NCBI RefSeq assembly: GCF_030147005.1
Contig: NZ_JASLAW010000246.1
Span: forward strand, 77,690 to 141,689
Length of the DNA stretch: 64,000 nt
Direction: 5' to 3'
DNA from: Pseudomonas sp.
GTDB taxonomy: Bacteria; Pseudomonadota; Gammaproteobacteria; Pseudomonadales; Pseudomonadaceae
Position numbers and translations under genes: made by a program. Position 1 is the stretch's first letter. Every line of letters starts with the position of its first letter. The notes beneath the pieces are model-generated. The model searched no databases, was not told where the DNA came from, and saw only the letters and a program-made list of their open reading frames with translations. Below are positions 8,596 through 16,866 of the stretch, piece by piece.

Positions 8596-10002
8596 ATGAA
8601 TAGCCTCAATTCCAACGATTCCACCGGTCAACTGGCGCAGGGTTTCAAGCCGCGCCATGTCACCATGTTGTCCATCGCAGGCATCATCGGCGCGGGGTTG
8701 TTTGTCGGTTCCGGCCATGCCATCGCGGCGGCGGGGCCGGCGGTGTTGCTGGCTTATCTGTGCTCCGGCCTGCTTGTCGTACTCGTGATGCGCATGCTCG
8801 GCGAAATGGCGGTGGCACGCCCCGATACCGGTTCCTTTTCGACCTATGCCGACCAGGCCATTGGGCGCTGGGCAGGCTTCACCATCGGCTGGTTGTATTG
8901 GTGGTTCTGGGTGTTGGTGATTCCGATCGAGGCGCTGGCTGCCGGCCATGTGCTCAATCAGTGGTTTCCTCAGGTCGATGCGTGGCTGTTCGCCTTGTTG
9001 TCGATCATTTTGCTGGTGATCACCAACCTGTTCAGCGTGGCCAAGTACGGCGAGTTCGAGTTCTGGTTCGCCATGGCCAAGGTCATCGCCATCGTCGGGT
9101 TTATCGGCCTGGGTTTCAGCGTGCTGATGGGCTGGATTCCTGATCGTGAAGCCAGCGGCTTGAGCCGGTTGATGGAGGAGCACGGCGGTTTTGCGCCTAA
9201 TGGCCTGTCGGCGGTGGTGGGCGCGTTCATCACGATCATGTTCAGTTTCATCGGTACCGAGGCGGTGACTATCGCCGCCGCCGAATCGAGCAACCCGGCG
9301 CAGAACATCGCCAAGGCGACACGCTCGGTGATCTGGCGCATCGGCGTGTTTTACCTGTTGTCGATTTCGATCGTCGTCTCTGTGGTGCCCTGGAACGACC
9401 CGCTGCTGGCGTCGGTGGGCTCTTATCAGCGCGCACTGGAGCTGATGAACATCCCGAACGCCAAATTCATGGTCGACCTGGTGGTGTTGATCGCTGTCGC
9501 CAGTTGCATGAACTCCTCGATCTACATTTCTTCGCGCATGCTGTTCTCCCTGGGTAAGCGCGGCGATGCGCCCAGCGCCCTTAAACGCACCTCGGCGGCG
9601 GGCGTGCCCAGGGCGGCGGTGATTGCCAGCACCATCATCGGCGCGGGCGTGACGCTGCTGAGCTACTTCATGCCCGCCGGCCTGTTCCAGTTTCTGCTCG
9701 CCAGCTCCGGTGCCATCGCGTTGCTGGTGTACTTGGTCATCGCCATCTCGCAATTGCGCATGCGCCGGTTGCTGCTCAGTCAGAACGTCGAATTGACCTT
9801 CCGCATGTGGCTGTTTCCCTGGCTGACTTACCTGGTGATTGTGTTCATCTGCGCAGCGTTGGCAGTGATGATGGTGACGCCGGAACACCGCGTGGAAGTG
9901 TCCTCGACGATTGGCCTGGCCTTGGTCATCTCCTTCATCGGCCTGATCACGGCGCGTCAGCATGGCCCGGTGGCCAAGCCGATTGCGCTGAAGCACTCCT
10001 GA
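8596..10002 (+). CDS. gabP: GABA permease GabP (APC family)
   Basis: A 468-residue, twelve-segment amino-acid permease for 4-aminobutyrate uptake. FKPRHVTMLSIAGIIGAGLFVGSG, the GSFSTYADQAIGRWAGFTIGWLYWWFWVLVIPIEA block and FLLASSGAIALLVYLVIAISQLRMR follow E. coli GabP almost residue for residue as recalled. The start is ATG 8596 (MNSLNSNDST); the frame is open 18 codons further upstream, but that stretch is basic, out of character and starts from a rarer context. The sad gene at 50 kb could use the downstream product, but it is not linked here. Confidence 0.9.
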   Translation: MNSLNSNDSTGQLAQGFKPRHVTMLSIAGIIGAGLFVGSGHAIAAAGPAVLLAYLCSGLLVVLVMRMLGEMAVARPDTGSFSTYADQAIGRWAGFTIGWLYWWFWVLVIPIEALAAGHVLNQWFPQVDAWLFALLSIILLVITNLFSVAKYGEFEFWFAMAKVIAIVGFIGLGFSVLMGWIPDREASGLSRLMEEHGGFAPNGLSAVVGAFITIMFSFIGTEAVTIAAAESSNPAQNIAKATRSVIWRIGVFYLLSISIVVSVVPWNDPLLASVGSYQRALELMNIPNAKFMVDLVVLIAVASCMNSSIYISSRMLFSLGKRGDAPSALKRTSAAGVPRAAVIASTIIGAGVTLLSYFMPAGLFQFLLASSGAIALLVYLVIAISQLRMRRLLLSQNVELTFRMWLFPWLTYLVIVFICAALAVMMVTPEHRVEVSSTIGLALVISFIGLITARQHGPVAKPIALKHS

Positions 10003-10139
10003 TCCCATGGCGGCGCGGGCGAGGGTGAGATCCATCCAACACAGCCCATCCCCTGTGGGCGCGCTCGAGCCCCAGCGAGGCCGCGAGGGCGGTGGGCCAG
10101 GCGATGAAATATTCGGGTGTTACAGCCGACCCCGGTGCT

Positions 10140-11906
10140 TTACCGCACCCGTGTTCGACTCTGCACCGCCAGGTCCAATGCCTTTTGCATATCCAACCGA
10201 GCCGAGCGGCCGACATCTTTATTGTTGAGCTGGTAATTGCGCTCCGACGGCAGGATCGGTGCGGTAAGGTCCTGGGCGTCGCTGCTTTCAAAATCGTGGT
10301 TATCGCCGATGGCCATGGCACTGCGGCGCAACAGCATGCGCAGCTGTTCGGGCTGCAGTTTCGGGTTGATCGACAGCATCGCCGCCAGCAGGCCCGCGAC
10401 CATTGGCGTGGCGTAGGAGGTGCCGCAATGCACGGCGCCTTCCTCGTCGGCGTTGGGCGTGGATGCGTGGGCACAGGCGGCGGCGGTGATGTCGACGCGC
10501 ATGTCCACGTTCGAGGAACTGCGCGTGAGGGCGTAGGCCGGGTCATCCACAGCGACGCCGTCGCGCTCGTTACGCTGGTGCCCGCCCACCACCAACAATT
10601 GCTCGGTGATGAACGAGGAAGGCAGGCGGTACTCGTCGCTGCCAGAGAAGGCCGAGCCGTTACCGGCCGAGTTCACCACGATCACGTCGGGGTGCTCCTT
10701 GCGCAGCCACAGAAAGAACTCTTCAAGCAATTCTTCGTAGCCGTTCATGGCTATTCCCGAGCGCACCAGCGAGTCGACGTCATTGCCGTTGACGTCCTTG
10801 GTGCCGACGCGATGAATGCCCCAGCTCCAGTTGAGCACGCGTACCCCGTCTTCCACGAGGTTGACTGATGCGGCGATGTTTGCGGTAATTCCGGCATCGG
10901 AGTTGCGGTCGACAATCACGTCGAAGCCGCCGCTGGCGTTGCCCAGCCCTCGCAAAAAGCCCGTGTTGCCGCCGTTGTTCCAGCGTGCCGCGAGGATGCC
11001 GGCAACGGTGGTGCCATGGCCGCCCGCCGCACCGGTGTCGCGCGCGTAGACGCAGGTGCGCCCAGGTGCGCAGGCGCCCAGGTAGTCGGCGAAATCCGCC
11101 GTGTCGAAATCCACGCCGCGCTCGATCAAACCGATGCGCACCGGTTGCGGCACAATCGGCGTGTGTTGGCCCGGGATGCGCCGCTGGTAATAGGCCACTG
11201 CGTCGAGAAAGCGGTTGGCGGCCCACTCATCGGAGTCGGGCGACGGCTTCTTCGGCGCTTCGTGGCGAGGGGCGGTTTGCTCGGCTTCTTCGGCGGCGGA
11301 TTCTTCGATCACCACGGCGTCCACGGCGGTTTCACTGCCCAGGCGCAGCACCAAAGCGTCGCGCTGCATCAGGTCGGTGGCCGGCAGGCGCAGTTGAAAA
11401 ACGTTCAGCGGCGCGATACTGCCCACCACCGTCGCCCCGTATTTTCGCGCCAGGCGCTCGGCTTCCTGGCGGCCATCGCGGTCTTCTTCGATCAGCACGC
11501 TGACCAGATCGACGTAGGTGGTCAGCCCGTCCATGTTCTTCGCCACTTCGCTGGGCCCTGCGGCCACCACTTGGCTGTTGCGCAGGGTCAGCCAGGCCGC
11601 GTTGCTGGTGCGCGGGCCGTCTTCGAGCCACAACGGGCCGCTCTGGTAGCGGCGGCTGTCCAGGCGCAGGCGCAGGTGGTTGCCGTCGCGCTGCACAGCG
11701 TCTTGCGGCAATGCCTTGCCATCCAGTTTCAATTGCGCGGTGGCATCGCCCATGCCGCGCACGCTCAGGCACCAATCCTGCTGTGCGCTCTCCAGCAGGT
11801 CGCCGCAGCGTTTGAGCTGCTCCAGACGCAGGGGCTCCTGGGAGGCGACCGCCGTGCCGGCAGCCAGGGTGAACAGCATCGCGAGGGCAGCATTATTCAG
11901 GGGCAT
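10140..11906 (-). CDS. Exported subtilisin-like (S8) serine protease, altered catalytic Asp
   Basis: A 588-residue protein with a signal peptide (MPLNNAALAMLFTLAAGTAVAS) and a roughly 230-residue N-terminal region of unknown fold. The S8 domain has His297 in GGHGTTVAGILAA, the oxyanion Asn in VVNSAGNGS and Ser497 in CGTSYATPMVAGLLAAM. The first triad residue is unusual: where subtilases have V-I-D-T/S-G, this protein has IGLIERGVD, that is Glu262 (codon GAG). The spacing 262-297 matches subtilisin 32-64. It could be a slow, specialised or inactive protease. The start at 11906 is chosen for the signal peptide, although the frame is open further upstream. Confidence 0.85.
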   Translation of the reverse strand: MPLNNAALAMLFTLAAGTAVASQEPLRLEQLKRCGDLLESAQQDWCLSVRGMGDATAQLKLDGKALPQDAVQRDGNHLRLRLDSRRYQSGPLWLEDGPRTSNAAWLTLRNSQVVAAGPSEVAKNMDGLTTYVDLVSVLIEEDRDGRQEAERLARKYGATVVGSIAPLNVFQLRLPATDLMQRDALVLRLGSETAVDAVVIEESAAEEAEQTAPRHEAPKKPSPDSDEWAANRFLDAVAYYQRRIPGQHTPIVPQPVRIGLIERGVDFDTADFADYLGACAPGRTCVYARDTGAAGGHGTTVAGILAARWNNGGNTGFLRGLGNASGGFDVIVDRNSDAGITANIAASVNLVEDGVRVLNWSWGIHRVGTKDVNGNDVDSLVRSGIAMNGYEELLEEFFLWLRKEHPDVIVVNSAGNGSAFSGSDEYRLPSSFITEQLLVVGGHQRNERDGVAVDDPAYALTRSSSNVDMRVDITAAACAHASTPNADEEGAVHCGTSYATPMVAGLLAAMLSINPKLQPEQLRMLLRRSAMAIGDNHDFESSDAQDLTAPILPSERNYQLNNKDVGRSARLDMQKALDLAVQSRTRVR

Positions 11907-12036
11907 CAGGGGTTCCTTGCCGTGGCCTGATAGTGCGACTGCGCCAACCGCCCTTTCGTTCAGCGCGACAAGGTTGAACTCCCTTTCAAAAGGCCCACTC
12001 CTAACTGATGAGGCACTGCACGTGACGGATGTGACA

Positions 12037-13491
12037 ATGACCCAACCACACTCAAACACCCCAGGCGCGCTGTTCGAAACCGACCTGCCCGCGCGCCTGG
12101 ACCGCTTGCCCTGGGGCCGCTTCCACACCTTGCTGGTGTTCGCCCTGGGTATCACCTGGTTGCTCGACGGCCTGGAGGTGACTCTGGCCGGCTCGGTGTC
12201 CGGTGCGCTGAAAAGCAGCGCCGGCCTGAACCTCAGCAACTTCGACATTGGCCTGGCCGGTGGCGTGTACATCGCCGGCGCCGTACTCGGTGCGCTGCTG
12301 TTCGGCTGGCTCACCGACCGCCTGGGGCGACGCAAACTGTTCTTCATCACCCTGTGGCTCTACGTTGGCGCCACGGCGGCCACGGCGTTTTCCTTTAACC
12401 TGGAAACCTTTCTGCTGTTCCGTTTCCTCACCGGCATGGGCATCGGCGGTGAATACACCGCGATCAACTCGACCATCCAGGAGTTCACCCCGGCGCGCTA
12501 TCGCGGCTGGGTCGACCTGACTATCAACGGCACCTTCTGGCTGGGCGCCGCCCTCGGTGCCGGTGGCGCCATCGTGCTGCTCGACCCGAACGTCGTCGGC
12601 GGCGACCTCGGCTGGCGCCTGTGCTTCGGCATCGGTGCCGCCCTGGGCCTGATCATTCTGGTGATGCGCTTATGGCTCCCGGAAAGCCCGCGCTGGTTGC
12701 TGATTCACGGCCAGCACGCCGAAGCGCGGCGTATTGTCGAAGGCATCGAAGCGCGCCTGCGCGAACAAGGCCATGCGCTTGCGCCCGTCACCAGCCCACC
12801 CCTGCGCCTGCACGCGCGCGACCACACGCCACTGGCGGAAATCTTCCACACCCTGTTCGTCAGCTTCCGCCGTCGTGCCTTGGTCGGCATGACCTTGCTC
12901 ACCGCTCAGGCGTTCTTTTACAACGCGATTTTCTTCACCTACGCGCTGGTCCTCACCGACTTCTACCAGGTACCCGCCGAACAGGTCGGCTGGTACATCT
13001 TGCCGCTCGCCCTCGGCAACTTCTGCGGGCCGCTGCTGCTCGGGCGCCTGTTCGACGTGATCGGCCGACGCGTGATGATCAGCTTTACCTATGCGACCTC
13101 CGGCGTGTTGCTGGCGCTCAGTGGCTACGCGTTCCAGCAAGGCTGGTTCGACGTAACCCAGCAAGCCGTGGCGTGGATGGTGATTTTCTTCTTTGCGTCG
13201 GCTGCGGCGAGCTCGGCCTACCTGACCGTGGCGGAGACTTTCCCATTGGAGATACGCGCGCTGGCGATTGCGGTGTTTTACGCGTTCGGCACTGGGTTGG
13301 GCGGGATCATCGGGCCGACCCTGTTTGGCGAGTTGATCCAGACGCAACAACGCGGCAGTCTGTTGATCGGCTACCTGATCGGCGCGGCGCTGATGCTCAT
13401 CGCCGCGGTGGTGCAGGCGATCTGGGGCGTGGCGGCCGAACGCAAGGCCCTGGAGCGGGTGGCGCGGCCGTTGTCGCAGGCGGTTGAGTGA
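12037..13491 (+). CDS. MFS transporter, sugar-porter-like / aromatic-acid symporter type
   Basis: A 484-residue, twelve-segment inner-membrane transporter. GWLTDRLGRRKLFFIT after the second segment, FRFLTGMGIGGEYTAINSTIQEFTPARYRG and WLPESPRWLL are the classic sugar-porter/metabolite-symporter signatures. A repeat of the RLFDVIGRR loop lies in the second half. The start is ATG 12037 (MTQPHSNTPG). It is divergent from the subtilase gene with about 130 bp between. The substrate is unknown. Confidence 0.85.
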   Translation: MTQPHSNTPGALFETDLPARLDRLPWGRFHTLLVFALGITWLLDGLEVTLAGSVSGALKSSAGLNLSNFDIGLAGGVYIAGAVLGALLFGWLTDRLGRRKLFFITLWLYVGATAATAFSFNLETFLLFRFLTGMGIGGEYTAINSTIQEFTPARYRGWVDLTINGTFWLGAALGAGGAIVLLDPNVVGGDLGWRLCFGIGAALGLIILVMRLWLPESPRWLLIHGQHAEARRIVEGIEARLREQGHALAPVTSPPLRLHARDHTPLAEIFHTLFVSFRRRALVGMTLLTAQAFFYNAIFFTYALVLTDFYQVPAEQVGWYILPLALGNFCGPLLLGRLFDVIGRRVMISFTYATSGVLLALSGYAFQQGWFDVTQQAVAWMVIFFFASAAASSAYLTVAETFPLEIRALAIAVFYAFGTGLGGIIGPTLFGELIQTQQRGSLLIGYLIGAALMLIAAVVQAIWGVAAERKALERVARPLSQAVE

Positions 13492-13599
13492 GGGGATGCA
13501 GGCGGTTCATCGGCAGTTGCTTACAACTGTTAACTGTTTGCGCGGGTTATTCGATTTAGGCTTGGCTACGTGAACCCCATCTGCACAGAGCGCATCCCC

Positions 13600-14331
13600 A
13601 TGAACCTTCGCGTCATCGCTGCCGCCTTTCTCGTTTTCACTGCCGCCCAGGCGCACGCCGCCACGCCGATTACCCATGTGGCGATCTATCGAGGCCCGGC
13701 AGGTTGTGCTGATTGTTCGCAAAACGTCAAAGCGGCGCTGCAGCGCCTGGACCCGCGTTACCAGATTGATCTTGTCGGTGCCGATGAACCGGTCGACATC
13801 ACCCCGCAAACCCTCGCACGCTATGACCTCTACGTACAACCGGGAGGCGGCCAGGACATCCCCGCCGCGCTGGACAGCCTGGGCGACGCACGCGCCGATG
13901 CCATCCGCGACTACGTCGCCCAAGGCGGGCGCTACCTGGGGTTGTGCATGGGCGCTTACCTGGCCGATGACAACAACCTCGGCTTGATTTCCCAGGAACT
14001 CGACAGCGAAGCGGGCCGGCCAGGGTTCGAAGTGAGCGGCATCGACGACGCCGCAGTGCGCGTCATTTGGGACGGCAAGCCGGACAGCGTGTTCTATCAG
14101 GATGGCCCGTACTTTCCCAAAGCCACTTCGACTTCCGCGTATACAACCCTGGCGACTTACCAGAACGGCGACGTGGCGGCCGCGCGTTACACCTATAAAA
14201 AGGGCGTGGTGGTACTCAGCGGTCCCCATCCGGAAGCCGGGCAGGCGTGGTTCGAGGACGCTGACATCCCACTGGACAAGATGCCGCGTGCAGACTTATT
14301 CGGCGCGCTGATGCGCAGCGTGCAGGAGTAA
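13600..14331 (+). CDS. Exported BPL_N / class I glutamine amidotransferase-like protein
   Basis: A 243-residue protein with a clear signal peptide (MNLRVIAAAFLVFTAAQAHA). The mature part resembles the N-terminal domain of fungal/bacterial biotin-protein-ligase-like proteins and the GATase1 fold. YDLYVQPGGGQDIP is the oxyanion strand, and LGLCMGAYLA carries the nucleophile-elbow Cys116. Residues GPHPEAG near the C-terminus place a His where the second catalytic residue is expected. The periplasmic role is unknown. ATG 13600 is preferred over GTG 13570 because it starts the signal peptide directly. Confidence 0.7.
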   Translation: MNLRVIAAAFLVFTAAQAHAATPITHVAIYRGPAGCADCSQNVKAALQRLDPRYQIDLVGADEPVDITPQTLARYDLYVQPGGGQDIPAALDSLGDARADAIRDYVAQGGRYLGLCMGAYLADDNNLGLISQELDSEAGRPGFEVSGIDDAAVRVIWDGKPDSVFYQDGPYFPKATSTSAYTTLATYQNGDVAAARYTYKKGVVVLSGPHPEAGQAWFEDADIPLDKMPRADLFGALMRSVQE

Positions 14332-14437
14332 GGCCTAAGGCCTAAGGCCAGCGCCGCTTGCGGGCCCGAGTTGGCCTAAAGGTCGCACGTTTCACGTCGA
14401 TAACCTCCATGAACCCACCAATCATGGACCGATTGAA

Positions 14438-15151
14438 ATGGCACTCTCCGTCAGCGCTGCCTATCTAGCTCCCGCCAATACCCGACTCGCGCCTTCCGAG
14501 CAGAAACTCACGCCCCAGGCACTGCCGCAGGCCGCCACGCAACCCTTGGCAAATGCCGGGCCGGCGGCGGTCTATCATCCCAGCGAAGCCGCACAAGCCG
14601 CGAGCGAACCACCGCAGGTGATCGACACCTGGGTCGGCCGCTCCGAATCGCCGCAGTATCCTCGCTTCGTCGAGCGCTTCAACGGTGCACAGGCGGTGCT
14701 CAAAAGCGCCTTCGCCGCATTCGAATCCACCCTTGACAGCACCGCGCCCGACCTGGCCAAAACCGATTATGGTTTTACCGTCGAAGCCGATGGCCGCCTG
14801 AAAGTACTCGACAAGGCCGGTCAGCTAAGCGACGCGACTATCAAACGGCTCACCGTACTGCTCAATGGCTCCGCTGAGCTGAAAACGGCCGCCGTGGCCT
14901 ACCGCAACGCCACCATCGACATGACCGACGCGAGCTCGCCCTGGTCCGGCAGCGTCATGGGCTACTACAGCGTGACCAACGAGAACTTCGCCAAGTCCAT
15001 CGACCTGGCGCCGTTGCTCAGAACCTATGACCCGTCGGATCTGAAGGACATCAAGGACCGGTTTTTAGTTACCCAGCTGGCCTACAAAGGCGAGCGGGCC
15101 ACGGAGGAGACGGAGCAGGCGATGTTTGCACGGCGGGCAGGACAGGCGTGA
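14438..15151 (+). CDS. Hypothetical protein, Ala/Pro-rich N-terminus
   Basis: I do not recognise this 237-residue protein. Residues 1-65 are rich in Ala, Pro and Gln with no signal peptide and look disordered. Residues about 70-200 are more regular (YPRFVERFNGAQAVLKSAF, DYGFTVEADGRLKVLDKAGQLS) and probably folded. A disordered N-terminus ahead of a compact domain is seen in some type III secreted proteins, but nothing here proves that. The stop codon lies just 11 bp before the heptamer array begins. Confidence 0.65.
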   Translation: MALSVSAAYLAPANTRLAPSEQKLTPQALPQAATQPLANAGPAAVYHPSEAAQAASEPPQVIDTWVGRSESPQYPRFVERFNGAQAVLKSAFAAFESTLDSTAPDLAKTDYGFTVEADGRLKVLDKAGQLSDATIKRLTVLLNGSAELKTAAVAYRNATIDMTDASSPWSGSVMGYYSVTNENFAKSIDLAPLLRTYDPSDLKDIKDRFLVTQLAYKGERATEETEQAMFARRAGQA

Positions 15152-15162
15152 TGTTCGAACTA

Positions 15163-15449
15163 AACGGCTAACGGCTAACGGCTGACGGCTAACGGCTAAC
15201 GGCTAACGGCTAACGTCTGACGGCTAACGGCTAACGGCTAACGGCTAACGGCTAACGTCTGACGGCTAACGGCTAACGGCTGACGGCTAACGTCTAACGG
15301 CTGACGGCTGACGGCTAACGGCTGACGGCTGACGGCTGACGGCTGACGGCAAACGTCTAACGGCTGACGGCTGACGGCTAACGTCTGACTGCTGACTGCT
15401 GACTGCTGACTGCTGACTGCTGACTGCTAACGGCTGACTGCTAACGGCG
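15163..15449. repeat. Tandem array of 41 heptamers
   Basis: Exactly 287 bp made of 41 consecutive 7-bp units with no insertion or deletion. The unit is RACKKCT: mostly AACGGCT in the 5' part, AACGGCT mixed with GACGGCT in the middle, occasional AACGTCT, and six GACTGCT in a row at 15387-15428. A 42-bp higher-order pattern (AACGTCT GACGGCT AACGGCT...) recurs at 15212 and 15254. Every unit on the + strand contains TAA or TGA (in one case via the neighbouring unit), so all three + frames are closed. Confidence 0.97.
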
Positions 15450-15596
15450 CAATGGCTCGTGTGAGGCTGAGCGAAAGTGGGCAGGTATTTACATACTTTT
15501 GGCGCAAAGCAGCCCCTTTCTTTGCCAGCTGGTCTACCATGCCCATCCCGGCAGTGGTGCTATGCGCTACCGTTCATTTTCTTAAAGGTACCGCCA

Positions 15597-15830
15597 ATGT
15601 CCATCGATCAAATTTCCCTGCCCAAAGGCATCGGCCCCCACGCCGCCAAACTCCTCGACGCCATCACCGGCGCTTCCACCCATGAAGAGCTCAACCGTGC
15701 CGGCGGCAAAGCCGAGGGTTTCGTGTTGGGACTGGAGTCCACCAAGGCCATCAAAAGCCAGATCGCCGAGTCGTTGTACGTGGCTTACGATGATGCGGCG
15801 AGCCATCGTGCCAGCGAGTTAAAGGGCTGA
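15597..15830 (+). CDS. Small hypothetical protein (77 aa)
   Basis: MSIDQISLPKGIGPHAAKLL starts a 77-residue, probably helical soluble protein that I cannot assign. The start ATG 15597 has an AAAGG-like ribosome-binding site upstream. The frame is open to 15477, but the upstream part is out of character. A degraded copy of its last 20-25 codons lies at 36925-36990, which shows that this is a small family in the genome. The gene sits between the heptamer array and a convergent DUF1963-like gene. Confidence 0.65.
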   Translation: MSIDQISLPKGIGPHAAKLLDAITGASTHEELNRAGGKAEGFVLGLESTKAIKSQIAESLYVAYDDAASHRASELKG

Positions 15831-15906
15831 AGGGCAGTCGGCCCTGATGCGGTTTGGGTTTTCGTCATCAGGGCCGGGCCCGCTACTAATAAGCTCGTTC
15901 CAAGCC

Positions 15907-16602
15907 TCAGTAAAAATCGTAATAAAGCGCCCATTCCCCAGTCTCGACGTGCTTCCAGAACATCAGGCTCCCGTTGTCGACCACATTCAGATTGATCTTC
16001 GCGTCCGACGAAATCTGGAAGACAAACTCGAAACCTTCACCCGGGTCCACCCCTGACTGGCAAAACGACGGATAGCCGCCGATTTTGTGCTCGTAAGTGT
16101 GGGTGACCAGGTCGTAGTAGCTCTGTATCTCGCCCGCGCGTTGCAGTTCGAGAATTGCCTGTTCAACGTCAGCCGGCACACCACCGCCATCCCACAGCGG
16201 AAAATCCTCCGGCACCGCCTGCGCTTTCAGCGCGAAAGCCTTGAGAAACGACCCCTCCACCGGCAGCACTTTGCGCACCAATACATCCTGCGGCCCGTAT
16301 TCGCGGATCACCCAGTTATCGCCCATGGGCTCCAAATACTCGGGAAACGGGTTGGAAATAAACACCGTCAACACGCGCACCCCTGCCAGCAACGGGCTGG
16401 TGAAGGGCAGGGCGGGCAGGTAGAACTGGGCATAGGGAAGCAACGGCTGCCCGGCCTGATTGACGGGCACGCCTTCATCGGGGCGGAACAGGAAGACGTT
16501 GCCTAGCCAGCTTTCTTCGTCGGTACCGAGAGGGCGGAAGCCCCCGGCTGTGAATTTAAGGGCAGGGCGGGCGAGGCATTGTTTGATTTGGTGGAGGTCC
16601 AT
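15907..16602 (-). CDS. DUF1963 (YwqG-like) protein
   Basis: A 231-residue cytosolic protein. The block HKIGGYPSFCQSGVDPGEGF followed by FVFQISSDAKINLNVVDNGSLMFW near the C-terminus is the hallmark of the YwqG/DUF1963 family (KIGG-P-Q then a strand-rich end). The biochemical function of the family is not known. It is monocistronic and convergent with the 77-residue gene. Confidence 0.75.
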   Translation of the reverse strand: MDLHQIKQCLARPALKFTAGGFRPLGTDEESWLGNVFLFRPDEGVPVNQAGQPLLPYAQFYLPALPFTSPLLAGVRVLTVFISNPFPEYLEPMGDNWVIREYGPQDVLVRKVLPVEGSFLKAFALKAQAVPEDFPLWDGGGVPADVEQAILELQRAGEIQSYYDLVTHTYEHKIGGYPSFCQSGVDPGEGFEFVFQISSDAKINLNVVDNGSLMFWKHVETGEWALYYDFY

Positions 16603-16737
16603 GGAGAAAGGCGTCCTTTGCTGTCAGGTGTTAGCGCTGCGGGTGAGCTGGGTGCTGTGTTTTGCCAGCGTCCATCTGCTTGGCCTCTGACCTGACAGTG
16701 CATGAATTGTTGTAATTAGCTATCCATTGGTAAACCT

Positions 16738-16841
16738 GTGGCGAGGAGCTTGCTCGCGCTGGACTGTGTAGCAGCCGCGTTCTCTTTGAGCAAGAACAGG
16801 GGCCGCTTCGCGTCCCAGCGGGAGCAAGCGCCCTCGCCACA
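16738..16841. repeat. REPIN (paired inverted REP sequences)
   Basis: The left arm TGTGGCGAGGAGCTTGCTCG and the right arm GGGAGCAAGCGCCCTCGCCACA face each other across about 60 bp (CTGGACTG...CCCAGC inner stem). This is the usual fluorescens-group REPIN plan. It lies between the DUF1963 gene and the chemoreceptor gene. Confidence 0.85.
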
Positions 16842-16866
16842 ATAAATCGCGCCTCCTATTGACCGA

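Noticed and set aside
8458..10035. 525-codon open frame opposite gabP
   Set aside because: High-GC shadow; the - strand protein is His/Gln/Arg-rich and featureless while gabP is a strong match.
15163..15449. Heptamer array as a CRISPR
   Set aside because: Units are 7 bp and contiguous with no spacers, and there are no cas genes.
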